Source of the DNA: Lates calcarifer
Lineage: Eukaryota; Chordata; Actinopteri; Centropomidae
Direction of reading: 5' to 3'
Assembly (NCBI RefSeq): GCF_001640805.2
Contig: NC_066836.1
Location: 3,358,071-3,422,070 of the forward strand
DNA length: 64,000 nucleotides
A program made the position numbers and the translations under genes. Shown here piece after piece: positions 12,747 through 25,094 of this stretch (within the stretch, counting starts at the first letter, position 1; each line of letters begins with the position of its first letter). The notes beneath the pieces are model-generated. The model was not told the origin of the DNA and ran no database searches. It saw only the letters and a program-made list of their open reading frames with translations.

Positions 12747-13129
12747 AGGGGCGTCAGCTCTCTACCATTTTAACAGCAATCAGCAGAAAGTTCTCACTGC
12801 TGCTGCAAGAATCCAGAACCAGAACAAAGAGTAATCCATCTCTAAATTTTCAGATATCTTAAGAGTATGATTTTTATGAATGATTTAAATTTACAAATGA
12901 ATCCTCCATATGAATCATCTTTTGTAACACTACATTACCAGAACTATTTGCATCTATGCATGTGCATGGGTGACAAGTACAAAGTGAACAAAGTCATATT
13001 TTACAGTATGATGTTATATTTTAATGTGTGTAAACAGATGCGTTATGCAGCCAGATTAGTCTTGAATGTTTTTAGAATATAATGCACACTTCTAGCATGT
13101 AGAATCTTACATTTAAGAGTCTGTGTGTA
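12747..13129. other. AT-rich spacer
   Basis: AT-rich, no supported gene; ends in a short TG-rich tract at about 13121-13155. Confidence 0.4.
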
Positions 13130-13154
13130 TGTGCGTGTGTGTCTGTCTGTGTGT

Positions 13155-13680
13155 ACACATGACAACACTGTTGCTGAAACTTCTTTCTGCTTCTCTGTGC
13201 CCATGTGGAGCTGCTGTGTGCATGCCTTGGGCTCTGCTCGTGTCCTGTTTATCTTCCAGCAGAACCTGTTGCGAGCAGCTCACTAATTGCCATGGGACAG
13301 TGCCAAGCACTCCAGTGACAGATGTTTCAGCTGGATGGCGGCTAATGAAGATCGGCTGGAAAACATCCATTGGACTATCCTCTGGAGGACTCTCGTCATT
13401 CGTTATGCCTGCATTTATGCCAGAGGCCACTGGATCCACATTATCAGTCAGCACAGATCCCAGTAAATGTGAAGGCTTAGCCATGCAATGAGCTGAAGGC
13501 TCCTTATTTAGATGATTAGTGTGTTATTGACACATTTTGTATTCAGTGGAAGCAATATTGTCTTTTAATTAGCCTGTCATTGTTGTTAATGGTTTTCCAG
13601 TTAATACCCTTTGGCAGTTTAGCATTTAATGACATTCATCCATAGCTGGAGGAAAGAAGTGGTTTAATTTCCTAACTGTT
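13155..13680. promoter_or_regulatory. Candidate conserved non-coding block
   Basis: The left part (13155-13495) is GC-balanced and open on both strands (frames 13113-13484 minus and 13123-13491 plus), neither recognisable. The right part is AT-rich with a homeodomain-type TAATTAG at 13566-13572 and further TTAAT cores. This texture is common in vertebrate developmental enhancers. I have no alignment, so conservation is a guess. A coding exon is the alternative for the left part. Confidence 0.25.
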
Positions 13681-14449
13681 TCAGAAAACACTCGCTACCA
13701 GAAAATTTTAACAAAAGTTAAAAGTTAGAATATATAATTATCTTGTACATCAGTAATCTGAATAATACTGATACACTTAAAACTGAGCGATTGTCATGAG
13801 TGGAGGAACTCCATCATCTGCTATTGACAAAATGTTGATCAGTTCTGTCAGGTCAAAACTGTCAGTTTGACAGTGCCAAATCTGTCCAACTTAATGGAAA
13901 ATATGTGTATCCATATCATTATTTGTACCAACGAAAATGAGGTAAAATATCTCACAAACACCATATTACACCACATCATGCTTGCTGTAGACTGAACATG
14001 AGGCTCTTAACAGGCCTGTGAAAATGGTTTGGTATACTCTGTGAAATGTGATATTATTTATTGATTTATGGAGCAGTTGCTTTTATGTTAACATATTGAA
14101 TTTATACAAAACTATAGAATGCAGCTTTAGAGTAAAATTGTTACATATATACAGTATAAATATAACAGAGCAAATCACACAGCCATACAGCCATCATTGA
14201 TTGGATACTTCGCTATTTTCTTTTATGATTTACGAGTTAACTTCAGTTGTAGATCATTATCTCTTCAGGAGAGAAATCATTTTATTACACTATTTCACAT
14301 TCCTTCTGACTCTGGACCACTTTCTCTTGGCTTTTACTTTACTTTTTTTCAGCAAAATATTCATTCAGTCTCCTTCTAAAACCACCAGTAAAACACATTT
14401 ATGACATATAGATGCACTGCCTATTCTTATATTTCCCATTTCAAACCAG
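13681..14449. other. AT-rich spacer
   Basis: AT-rich sequence with short T-rich frames near 14200-14400. Nothing recognisable. Confidence 0.4.
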
Positions 14450-14900
14450 CTCATTAGTCCTCATTATTATCACCCATAGTTAGCGAGGTGATGAAGCAGC
14501 CGTACAGACGGCACTCAAACCGGACAGCTTCAATAACTGTCAAAGCCCCACGAGTGGAGCATGTATGCTAATCACCCCAGAGAATACAGCCAATTGATTC
14601 TAATTGGTTTGCTTCCAATGGCAGAGAGGCGGCCAAGGGGTTACTCTCAAGGTTTAGCTGAATGGAGGCAGGTCTAATCCAGCACACAATGAGGCATATG
14701 GGACTGTGTCTTTTGCAAATCTGTGGACAGAATAAGGACTAAAGCCTGAGGTTCTCTTCTCTAAAGGGGCTCACACTGAATGGCTGGGAGTGGCCTGGGA
14801 GCCTGAACGCATAATTGACGCGCTGCCTTCCTGCCTGTGTGTAAAACATGAATGAATTAATTATGGAGTGTTAAAAGAGAGAGTATCAGACAGATGCGGA
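14450..14900. promoter_or_regulatory. Candidate conserved non-coding block
   Basis: Mixed-composition sequence without repeats. It includes ATGCTAAT (14565-14572), a perfect 6-base inverted repeat CCAATT/AATTGG (14590-14595 and 14602-14607), and AATTAATTATGG near 14856-14867. The density of homeodomain/POU-type cores suggests an enhancer. There is no proof of conservation here. Confidence 0.3.
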
Positions 14901-15326
14901 TAAATGGATGCAAGGTGTACGGTTAAAATTTGTTTCAGATTGAAATTTAAGTATTACAATTCTTTCTGGAACAGTTTCTAATGTATAAATAACCTATTCG
15001 TACAAAGGTTTATGCTATGTCAGTTTTCTTCATACAGCCTTTCACAAGGGGCTTTACAGTCTTACAAAATCATATTGCAAGGTGAAACTAAAATTACTGA
15101 GGTGGCTGGTGTTTTTTTTAGCCATGTGAGTGTCATGAGTGGATGTTCATACAAAAAAAAAAAAAAAAAGAAAAGAAAAGATCTGGGGTTGCCTTAAATG
15201 AGGATCTGTTGCTATAGGTACTACTTAGAAGATACAGATGCAGTGATCCCAGTGACAAACATTAACAACTATGATGTCACATTACAAATTATAAAGTATT
15301 CTGCCTCTTGTGTTTGGTAGCTTACA
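14901..15326. other. Spacer with an A-rich run
   Basis: Non-coding. It contains a 17-A run at 15153-15169 followed by AAAAG units up to 15180, possibly an old retroposon tail, though no body is recognisable to its left. Confidence 0.4.
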
Positions 15327-15670
15327 GGTTACTGTGGCAGCAGACTGAATGATTTAGCCCTGACATCCATCTCCTCACCCACATCCTCCAGCTCTTCTTG
15401 GGGCATCCCAAGGCATTCCCAGGCCAGATGGGATATGTGTTCTAGGTTTGTCCCACAGGCATCCAGGAAGCATCATAATCAGATGCTTGAACCACCTCAA
15501 CAGACCAAACAGCAATGATTCTAGCTCCTTCCGGATGTTCTAAGTCCTCTTCATATCTTTAAGGATGAGCCCAGTCACCATGCAAAAGACATCATTTAAG
15601 ACGCTTATAACTTCAGTTGCCTAAATCTCATGACCGCAGGTTAAATTTGGACGGCTGGAACGCTGAGCCA
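15327..15670 (-). mobile_element. Decayed LINE 3' fragment (same family as 50.2 kb)
   Basis: The plus strand carries, in order, the landmarks seen in the better-preserved copy at 50.2-50.68 kb. These are a GTGGCAGCAG-type start, the CCAGCTC(T)TC(T)TGGGG segment, a CCAAGGC(A)TTCC(C)AGGCCAG segment, the GATGC(T)TGAACCACCTCAAC segment, and the CTCATGACC...AGGT segment near 15625. It therefore encodes, on the minus strand, the remnant of the reverse-transcriptase C-terminal region of a non-LTR retrotransposon common in teleosts. It has many indels and no usable frame, so it is an old, dead copy. Confidence 0.65.
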
Positions 15671-15841
15671 AGACAATCCTGTGTTTATTTGCTGTAATCC
15701 TGTGCATCAAGACTCCAGCTGTACCAAAGCAGTGGCCTCACCAAGAGGAATGAGGTGGCTGTGTTTTTTGATGCAGTGATATTGTCAATTTGACCAAGGC
15801 CACAGGGCTCCAACGTGCTACGCACGGTGACCCACGTACCA

Positions 15842-15862
15842 TCTCTCTCTCTCTCTCTCTCT
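15842..15862. repeat. (TC)n microsatellite
   Basis: About ten TC units. They give a false Arg/Glu repeat frame on the minus strand. Confidence 0.85.
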
Positions 15863-16716
15863 GAAAATGAGTTTGTACTGTTGTGCTCTTGCCACCTTGT
15901 TGCCATCTAATACATAGCACCAGTCTACAGCAAGAACACAGGAAGGCTGCTGTAGAAGAAGAAAATACAAAAAGCGATATTTACAGTTTATGTATGTCAA
16001 CATTGTACAGCACAGCTGAGCAGAGTCAGCGCAGCCACAAACCTTCATGTTTCAAATGTGAGGAGGCAGGTGGTGGGTCTGAGGATTGGCCACAATTACG
16101 TAGCTGTGGAGGATTGTTGCTGTGCATCTGTGTTTGTGGAGCCTGCTGCAAGAAGCACATAGCCCACTTTACCTGTCATTATCAGAGCCCATGAACACTT
16201 TCTGCTACTTACTCTGGCAGAGTGGCACCCTCATTCTGTTTTGTGCCACATGCAGTCCAGCATTTTTACTTTGCCAGTGTAGAGGTCACAAGTGGCTCTG
16301 AGTGTACTCACCAATAAATCAGACCACACCAGTGAAAAGTGAGTAGTATGAAGAATGCAGGACATAGCACCTTTAAATATTCATACAGCTCCTTCAGTCG
16401 GTCTCCATACAGATGTTATCCTTCCAGCTACACAACAAAATCCATAATGACCTCATTCATGCTGAGTCCAAAAGAGAGAGAAGCCAAGCTGATCTCTCCC
16501 AGTTTGTTCATTGTCAGGGGGCTATTAGTGCTCTGGTTCCTTGGTCACATTTGTAGAGACGGTATTGGTTTTCAGTGGAAGCCTGGCCACTGCTGTGCAG
16601 GTGCCCCACAGATTTAGTTTCATGCCCTTTATTCGGAGCACTTGCCATCTGCTTGATCTGACTTTGTAGGCAGGTCTGGTGGTTGTGAAAGGAATCTGCT
16701 GCTCAATTTTCAGATT

Positions 16717-16754
<38 letters not shown>

Positions 16755-17029
16755 GACAGCAAGGAAAAAGGAGAGGACAGTAAACATGAGAAAGAAAAAA
16801 ACAGAAATCTCGAGTTTCGCTTCATTCCTCTAAAAAACTTTTTATGATTGCATCGTTTGGCTTAAAATGGTCTATGGAAACAAAGTCACAGAGAAACTAT
16901 TCGATGTACATTTCTCTGAATGGTATCCTTGCACACCCTCCCTTTCACCTACTTGAAAACATCCCCCAGATGACAAAAAAAAAGTCTTCACTCTGACAGT
17001 ATTCCAATCAGAAGACAGAACAAGCTTTG
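15863..17029. other. Non-coding stretch with a (TG)15 tract
   Basis: The tract lies at 16719-16749. Frames at 15883-16194 and 16339-16617 are unrecognisable and lack splice context. Nothing else seen. Confidence 0.45.
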
Positions 17030-17360
17030 GAAGATGATCATGCAAGACAGTTCTTATAGGGCAAGGAATTTAAAGCATCCAGCAATGTGTACAGCGTCAA
17101 GCAGAGTGCCTGGGGGGGCGAGATGGATGCCAATCTCCCTGCTGTTTTGTCGCAGTTCCTCCTGTCAGCAGACAAAGCTGCCACAGATACAGCTTGTATA
17201 TGGAGACTGACACCTCTCGCTGTGGGACTTGGGTAAACACAACACGCACCTGTATGATTGACGCCAAAACACTTTTGCCTGCTTGCCTCTGCAAACCATG
17301 AATGTAGCAGAAGTGTGCACTGTACAGACACCTACACTGTCTTGGGATGAAGTCTGACTA
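17030..17360. promoter_or_regulatory. GC-balanced candidate regulatory block
   Basis: It differs from the AT-rich sequence on its right in being GC-balanced, repeat-free and open in several minus-strand frames (17038-17374), none recognisable. It could be a conserved non-coding element or a missed exon. No specific motif settles it. Confidence 0.2.
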
Positions 17361-20300
17361 AAAAGATGTTTCACAGGGGATCATCAAGGTTTTCATGTGC
17401 TGCAGAGACAATGACAATGATCAGCTCCAGTTACCCCCATGATTGCATCTCAGCCAGTGGTTGTTGGTGTCCCACGTAGGGGTAAATGTAAAGAAACACC
17501 AGCTACAGTAAAATACAGACATGATGAATCCCACAAAATCCCTTGTTACCAGGATGGCCTGGATTGCATTATCTGAAAACATTCTGCAGGTTTCTACCAC
17601 ATCAGATAGAAAAGAATTTGTATCAGTGACATCCTAGGGAATTTGCTTGTTTTCCTACTTAACAACTAGATTGTACTCCAACTGTGGAGGAGCATTACTT
17701 TTTCAAAATTCAAACTAATATTAACCAACATGAGTCTAAAGCTATCAGAGTGATTTTACTGACAAATAATGTCATACAATGAAGTTGCAGGTGGAAATTA
17801 TTAAGTTTCAGATTTGGAAAGGTTCTTCAAGTTGTGCCAAAAAAAGATTTAAGGCATTGGCAGTGGGGTTTAAATTTAGTTAAACTCAACACAAGTTAAA
17901 TTTGGCATAGTTAATTATATTAAAAAAGTTGCATAAACTTTATATTATGTATATTAAATACCAGGACACAGTCCATGCAATAAGATAAAGAGGTACATCT
18001 GGGAAATCAGAATATAATTATGAGGGACCAGGAAAATGAAAGCTTGCCAATTAGCAAAAGTAAAATGCAGGAATAGAGGAAGAAAAAAAATCTACATATA
18101 TGATAGATAGATTGATAGATATACAAACAGCATATGCTCAATGAAGTCATTAATTTAGCCTGGGAAAAGTTAGAGAGAGCAGCTTTGGGATCTTAGTTCT
18201 TAGTTTAGCATTTTGCATTCAGCAGAATCTGGTGTAATTTCCAGTCGACACACTTTTGTTTGAACATACTGCCATCACGTCTTGCTTCATTCTCACAAAA
18301 TCTAGGTCAGAAAATGTGGAAAGATTTTGAAATCAAGTCTGGTTAAAAATCAGCTACCAAGACATTGAGCACACATAGTAGGCACAAATAGGACACAAAT
18401 CAGTTAAGCTCCTGTTTGATTTATTCTGAAACTGTAGTTTTAGCATACACAGTTCTCAGGTCTCAGTTATGACAGGAAAGGTTTGAAAGTTCTGAAATGT
18501 CTTGGATGTTCAGTATGTGTCAGTTTGTGTGCAGAAAGCTAATGTTAGATTCAGACTAAGGGCCTGGTCGGTGCAGATGGTTTACAGTTGTGTGCCACAT
18601 TTCAGTGCATGTTGCAGAGTCAGAGAGAGAGCATGATGGTGCTACTTCACCATGCTACAGCCTGGCGCATAGCAACCATGTGTTTTTCAGTTTGCATCCT
18701 TGTGGAGATGACACAAACTGTTGACCATATGTGCGAAAGGTGCACACATTGATAGATTTTAAACATCGCAGGCAACTGCGAAAGCAAAGGTAGCGTGGGA
18801 AACAGTAGCGCAAACACACATGGCCATTGCATTTTCAGTTTGAGGGAAGCAACTTGTCAACTTTGGAATGCTGATGCAAAAACAAATGTCAGCGCTAATT
18901 GCTTCAACTGTTGGATGAAAACATTGAGATTATGGCCTATGTGAGAGATGTAAATCAGACATGTTTGGCCCGTCTGTGTGGATGTCTGTACCTGTGCTGT
19001 GTGTGTGTTTTGCCACTGTCCGCTTGTCTCTCGTCGCGTTGCACCGACTGAGAATTCAGAGTAGAAAGAAGTCTCAAAGTAAACACATACTGTAGCTCAG
19101 GTTCAGGTAGGGTTCCAGTGTGGCATCCAACAAAAACAGAGACAGAATTTATTCCAGTTACACCTGGGAACACTTCACCGTGAACCACAGGCTACTCGTA
19201 ATGACTTTGTCTCAACAGCTTACTGTGAGCCAAAGGTTTGGTCGGCTCACAGACCTGATAACCTCACAGTGTAGGGCAGATGATGTATGTTCAGCAAAAA
19301 TAGCAAAAAAGCAGCAAAAAAACAGTTCAGAGAATTGAAATAGCATCATAAAGGAGCAATGTGGCCATAACCGGTAAATGAAAACTGAGTTTTTGAAACA
19401 AATGTTGGTGGTGTCTGAATGACAAGGTACCTGCACAAGTCTAGCCTACCAGGATAGCCTATTGCTCAACAGCTGCTGCAGTCTTGGGGTACTCCATCCA
19501 ACAGTGAACAATTTTTTTCAACAGCCTTTGATTCAGGGTCTATTCTTATTTCAAGTGTTTATTTGTATGGCCCAAAACACCAGACTGTGATTACTGGGAG
19601 ATTTGCAGTATGTGTCAGCTTTAATGGTTTGAAACTCACCAAGTCTTTAAAGGAATGTACAGGAAGGCATCTTATAGGGAGGTCTGAATCCATGCGTTGC
19701 TGAGGTTGATTGAGATTGACATATTTTATTGTACAAAATGTGTCTGTTCTCAATGCAGAATTTGTGGTTTGCAGGATGTTGTCTCATTCTGATGCAGAAA
19801 ACTCCCCTCATTTGTTCCGTATAGCTACATGCAGTAAAAACTACATGTAACTGGCTTTAGGTGGCACACAATATTCTGAATACATCCTGTATATCCAAAG
19901 ATGGTGTACAGGAAGTAAACAAGTTTTTATATGAATTCAGACCATCACAACATTGGCCCAGTATGATTTATTTGTTCGTAGCAATCAGCATGGACAACTA
20001 CACAAGTGCCAAGTTTTACTTTGATACTTTATCCATGGGACATATATCAATATCATTTCAATGTTTAAAGTGTTAGCTGGTTCTGCTGACAGTGTGTCCA
20101 AGGGCATATTTCTACACTGGTGAGCTAATTGAGGATTTGACCATGGTGGTGTGCACATCAAGGCATTGGCCATGTGTTGACTGGGTGAATTATCCTCTGA
20201 TCCCCAGTAGACATCTGGGCAAAAGTGATCTGGACAACCAGTGCATCCAGTTAGTGGTTAATACTCCAAAGTGCTGATCCATCACATGGAAGTTTTCTAA

Positions 20301-20830
20301 ACTGGCCAAATGAAAACACAGAGATGCTAACTACTGGTATTGATGCTGCAGGGAGTTCCTGTAATGCTCTGAGTAACTATTATGGGATTTACGCAGAGAG
20401 GTTTACCACAGTATCATTTGAACTTGGAAAGTGCTGGAGGAAGCAGTTGTGAAAGAGTTTAAACTTGCAGATGTCTTCAGTTTCAGTTGGCTTTCAGCTT
20501 CCTATTAGCAACACATTATCAGAAACTGTTATCATTTACACAGTAACATTAATCATCAGAACAACTGGACAGAGTAAAAGCTGGATAAATAATGTTTGTG
20601 TATGTATTTGCAGCCAAAAAATGAAGAAACACAAAACTTTAGGGCAATCTGGGAAACAAAAATATAACACACATAATTACATACTGCGCAACTTCTACTT
20701 CTGCATTTCTCTTCCAAATAGCAATATATTAATCTCTTTTTTGTGGACTTACATTCTACGTCATACCTGTATATTAATCAAAAACAAGTATACAAATCAA
20801 AACCACTAAAACTGTATCTCTCCTTCATCA
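17361..20830. other. Gene-free AT-rich stretch
   Basis: No supported coding, RNA or repeat feature beyond a short GATA-like run at 18103-18121. Frames at 19120-19338, 19861-20076 and 20465-20809 are chance openings in AT-rich DNA. Confidence 0.45.
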
Positions 20831-20962
20831 ATGGTGTGCGAGTGTGTGAGATAGAAAAGTGCTGTATGAATGTGTGGGTGAATATGACTTATGGTGTAAA
20901 GCACATTAATTGTTTGATAAGACCAGAAAAGTGCCATACAAATACAGTCCATTTACCATGTT
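20831..20962 (+). mobile_element. Teleost retroposon 3' tail, decayed
   Basis: The block contains the ordered landmarks 'gtgggtgaatatgactta', 'ggtgtaaagc', 'agaccagaaaagtgc' and 'cagtccatttacca'. From memory, these match a very common teleost interspersed repeat whose 3' part reads like 'tgtaaagcgctttgag...agaaaagcgctatac...cagtccatttacc'. It is probably a truncated non-LTR or SINE 3' end. It has diverged (CpG decay of the 'agcgc' boxes) and is not coding. Confidence 0.6.
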
Positions 20963-21339
20963 TTCATTCTCCAAGTTGATGATTTTGAATAAACACTGGG
21001 GTGACATGTAGGATTTTTATGACCAATGAGTCCACACACTGATTGATGGCTTTTTGTCCCCTTATAAGTGGAGACTGATTTTTCTGCATAAATGCACAGA
21101 AAGCAACAGGGTCTGAACTTTGGCTTCCATTGTAACCAGTTTCACATCGACAGCTTTTACAGTAAGAAAACACTTAAACAATAAACTCTCAGCAGAACAG
21201 ATGCAGTCAATTATTGCTCATTCACAGAGCTGTGACCACCTGCTATTGGCCCACTTGACCCCTCCACCCTCCCTCTGCCTGCCTATACATCCCCTGCAAA
21301 CTCAACCTCATCTGTCTCAGCAGCAGAAAACACACTGAC
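20963..21339. other. Spacer
   Basis: Nothing recognisable. Confidence 0.35.
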
Positions 21340-21640
21340 CTAATAAGGGGGCCCAGAGTTTACAGTACGAGTCAAATGCCGTTTCCAAGTTAATCCATCC
21401 TCAGCAAATGACTAACAAATACCACAGCAGAGGCCACTGGCCGCCCAGCCCGGGTCGACCCAGCTGTTTTACCGCTGACAAAGAGAAGATTGTTAATTGT
21501 TTCTTTATGAGATTAATCCCCTACTTGTGCAGTCATGAAAAAAATGAGGGAAAGCATAAACAGCTGGGAAAATATTCCACCCAACACTCCTGTTGGCCAG
21601 AGGGCTTTGGTTTAACAAACCATTTCATGAAGATTAATGG
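21340..21640. promoter_or_regulatory. Candidate conserved non-coding block
   Basis: Repeat-free and compositionally mixed. It contains TTGTTAATTG (21490-21499), the bicoid-type (OTX/PITX) core TAATCC at 21514-21519, a CpG-containing GC patch (21440-21475) and a bHLH-type CAGCTG. This looks like an enhancer, but conservation is not demonstrated. Confidence 0.3.
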
Positions 21641-23199
21641 AGCTGAATGTACTTTTGTGGGCTTCATCATTCTGTACGAGCCCAAAGTTTACAAAACTAC
21701 ACTGAGATTGAACTCATGTGGGCATATGGAGGTTACTGTGACAGTAATGCATTTTTTTATTACTCATGTAGTAGTTACACAATGAGGAGAGAAGAACAAA
21801 GTCTACAGCAGAAGTCCAGGGCTTTTTAAACAAAACAGTGTAGCAGATATGTCAGTCCCACTTAATTGTGCAGATTAAAAAAAGAAAATACAGTGGGAAC
21901 AACAGCATTAAACGTCTGTTGATCTTTCATTTTGATGATGAAAGTGTTGCAGTTTGACTGTCCACAGAGATGAGGGTTAAGGTAGAGATGCATAAATTTC
22001 ACTGTAATTTCACTTTTGCATGATTAATGAGAGAGTGCAAGAATGTATTTGTGAAACATGAAAAGAAATATTACCAATTTAATAGTTACTGACAGCACTG
22101 CAACAGCTGCACCCCATCATAATGAAATATATTATATGTCTACACTTGGATAAAAGTTTCTAAAAGTGGCATCACCTGTATGTGTGCTGAAAATGTGTTG
22201 GAGTTTTAACAAGTGAATGGACCCACAGCCTGCGTTCTGTCTCAAATATTATCATTTAACTGGTCCGTCTGTGGTCCATCAAAGCTACTGCACGATCAAG
22301 TCAGCTCCTTTAGCATGTTCCAGTGTTTTTCAGCCTGTGACGTGCTGCATCTTAAGGCAGCCATGTGCGCCAGCTAATGGAACCAAGACAAAACATTTTG
22401 TACAGCTGATAGCGTCTGTTTGCATAAGCAGACCTAAATGGGTGTCAAGAGACCAGAGGAGAACAGGACATGCTTGAGACAGAGTGTAAATGGAAAAGAA
22501 GTGCAGGTGTCTGAAGTTGAGAGCCGTCTCTAAAAGCATCTAATGCAAACTATATGAAGAGGATGATAAAAGGTTGTATTCATATCTAAAAACTTTTAGC
22601 TTAAGCTAATGCACAGCAGCCGCCAGAAAATACAGCACTGATTATTTGGATTAACTGTGAGAAATGGTGAAAGGTCAATGAGGAGCAGCATCAGGGAGGG
22701 GAACCACCACAGTTACTCATCTGTATATGTTGGAAAGTATAGGAACCAATATCCAGCACATGGTCAACAACTTGCTTGACCTGAATCGTTCCATCACCAG
22801 TTTGCATTGGAAATTAGTTTTAATTTTCTGTCTGTTACTGAACCCTGCTGTATTTTTCTCTCCAGTTTTCCTCTACAGGTCAGAGGTCAGAGAAACAGCA
22901 GTTGACCATTATGTACCATTACATGCTAGGACTGTGCAGAGTGGTAGATTTTTCAGTGTCCCAGTTTAAAGGACTGTTTATGGGTGCTCTCAAATGTGAG
23001 GCATCGAATTATCACCACCTTTTATCCCTTGAGCAACAACACTGCCAAGTCAGGATGCTGATAAAAGATGTTTCAAAATGAAAAAGAGTTAAATAAACGG
23101 CCACTTGTCTGAAAAGAGGACCCATTTGCAAATTTCTAAAAACCACACCTATGGTTATTATTCACTTTTATTCATTACTGTAATACCTGATTTCAACTT
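21641..23199. other. Gene-free stretch
   Basis: Apart from the DR1 motif at 22877-22889 I see no feature. Frames at 22217-22477 and 22727-22969 are unrecognisable. Confidence 0.4.
22877..22889 (+). promoter_or_regulatory. Perfect DR1 nuclear-receptor-type site
   Basis: AGGTCA-g-AGGTCA: a direct repeat of the hexamer with one-base spacing, the element class bound by PPAR:RXR, HNF4 and COUP-TF. The match is exact; function is unproven. Confidence 0.35.
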
Positions 23200-23480
23200 A
23201 AGGAGGGGATTTGCCTGAGATGTTGATATGCAAGACAACAAGAGGAGCAACATGGCTTTGTCCTGTTAGCCTGCAGTGGACCCTTGTACCACCCACACTG
23301 ACCAGCTACCCTGCAGCTGCCCTCCTGACCTTCAGTGACCCCTATTTGTCAGGTCACACACCATCTGGGGCATCAGGCAGAGGGAGCGGTGGTCTCTACT
23401 CCATCAATGACAGCAGCCTCTGATAGGCTGTGTGAACTGTGTCCTGCTTCGTGATCTCCATCGTGCTAAATGTGCATTTA
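23200..23480. other. GC-richer patch, unidentified
   Basis: It is less AT-rich than its surroundings, with an open plus frame (23211-23423) that is not recognisable. It could be regulatory or an unrecognised exon. Confidence 0.2.
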
Positions 23481-24479
23481 CTGTAAGAGCGCAGACACAC
23501 ATTTGTACTTACACCCCGAAATTCCAGTGCACGTGTGCATTTGTGAGTTGATGTGTGTGATCATCGTCATGTGTGGGTGGTTGTCTGTGTCACTCAGCCC
23601 TGGCCCTGATTTATCAGAGGACAGCCACAGCAGAGGCAGATAATCCTGCTGAACTGATGGTTAGCTCATCAAAAGTTAGATTCATTGCCATGGATAAAAT
23701 TGTCAGAGCAGAGCAGAAAATTGTAGAAAAATACGACTGCAGTAAAATGCATATCCCTGCTCCCCTCAGTTTTCCGAGTCTAAATTAAGATGAGCTACAT
23801 TCGTAGCTGTTCCCAGCCTGTGAGATATCCCAGGTGGCCCTTAAACTGACCTTATGCAGTCAGGGGCATTCACTAATTACATGTCTTTATCTTGGGTGGA
23901 CCTACAATGGACACTGTGGTTGGGCCATTTTTCATAGCCTGTGGCAAGACTTAACTGTCTAAGTTAAAAGTCTGGCAAAATACCACCAGAGGAGTGAAAG
24001 TTGATACTCGATGCACCTACTGAGCCTTTGTTTTATCATCATATATCTCCATCTCTGTAAAAGCTTACAGAAGGTCCAATTCCTGTGGTAGGCATGTTAA
24101 ATGCTACCACAGTAGATACTTCAGGTGTGTTTGCTCTGGGACTCCTGTTCGTAAAATGCACCAGGAGCAGCTACATCTGGTAGCCTTAATTCACAACAAT
24201 AATGAGGCTGAGTGATGCTTTTATCTGAAAATTAAATACCCTCTGTATAATTAAGGATTCTCTATACAGTAATTTTCTTAAAGCACATATTTATTCAGTG
24301 TGCTTTATTGGTCTCTGTCTCTCTCTCTTTCACTCACTCTCACATACTTCTCATTCTCACACTGAGAGCCCATAACTTCATTCTTGGTCGTGCTCCAAGG
24401 GACTCATCATTGGCTTGACCAGGACCTTATGTATTCAGTTAAACCAATCAAAGCTCCATTCATTCCAGCAGCCCATAGT
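23481..24479. other. Gene-free stretch
   Basis: Non-coding. A short CT/CA-rich patch lies at 24315-24363. Nothing else recognised. Confidence 0.4.
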
Positions 24480-24960
24480 GCCCAGTTAATTTCCAGCCAA
24501 TAATAGAGAATCTGTTGTAGTTTTAATGGAAAAGTCGGCTTATTTTTTTCCCTTTAGCCACAGCAGCCATTCTAAAAAAAAAAACTTAAAAAAAAAAAAC
24601 CTGAGGTAATGCTCCAATAAAAAAATCATAGCCTGTTTACTTTGGACGTGTAAGGAACACAGATATTGCACTCTGTAAATTAACCATGCAGCTTTCTAAA
24701 TTAACAGGCTTTGACTGTTCTCCCCTCCGTCCCTCTCGTGGCTCCCATCGCTGCTCTGACATTTATTGGGAGAGTGAGGAAGGAGCCAATATATTGAATT
24801 TTCTTCTTTTTTCAACCTTGGAACAACCTTTAGGCTGCAGGTCCAGCTAATTGCCAATGTGGTGTTGTACAAGTGCGTACTTGTCTCAAATTTACCTGTT
24901 CATCTGTACATTCAGTATGCCTTTAAGTGCTGAATGCCCCATGATCCTTTGATAATTAAA
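24480..24960. promoter_or_regulatory. Candidate conserved non-coding block
   Basis: It contains two identical TAAATTAAC nonamers (24676-24684 and 24697-24705) exactly 21 bp apart, each holding an HNF1/homeodomain-type half-site (GTTAAT on the minus strand). It also contains CCAATAA-type motifs and two A-runs (24575-24598). The phased sites suit a regulatory element; conservation is not tested. Confidence 0.3.
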
Positions 24961-25081
24961 TTCATTATCTTTTCACTGAAAAACTAGATTTACATTTTAG
25001 GCATCAGGCATTTGTCCTTCTGGATTTTAAGAACAAGTACAACAATAAGCTGTAACCAACACTAAAAGAAATGTATTGGGG

Positions 25082-25094
25082 AGGTCAAAGGTCA
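25082..25094 (+). promoter_or_regulatory. Consensus DR1 nuclear-receptor-type site
   Basis: AGGTCA-a-AGGTCA is the textbook DR1 sequence, including the preferred A spacer. It is surrounded by AT-rich non-coding DNA. Confidence 0.4.
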
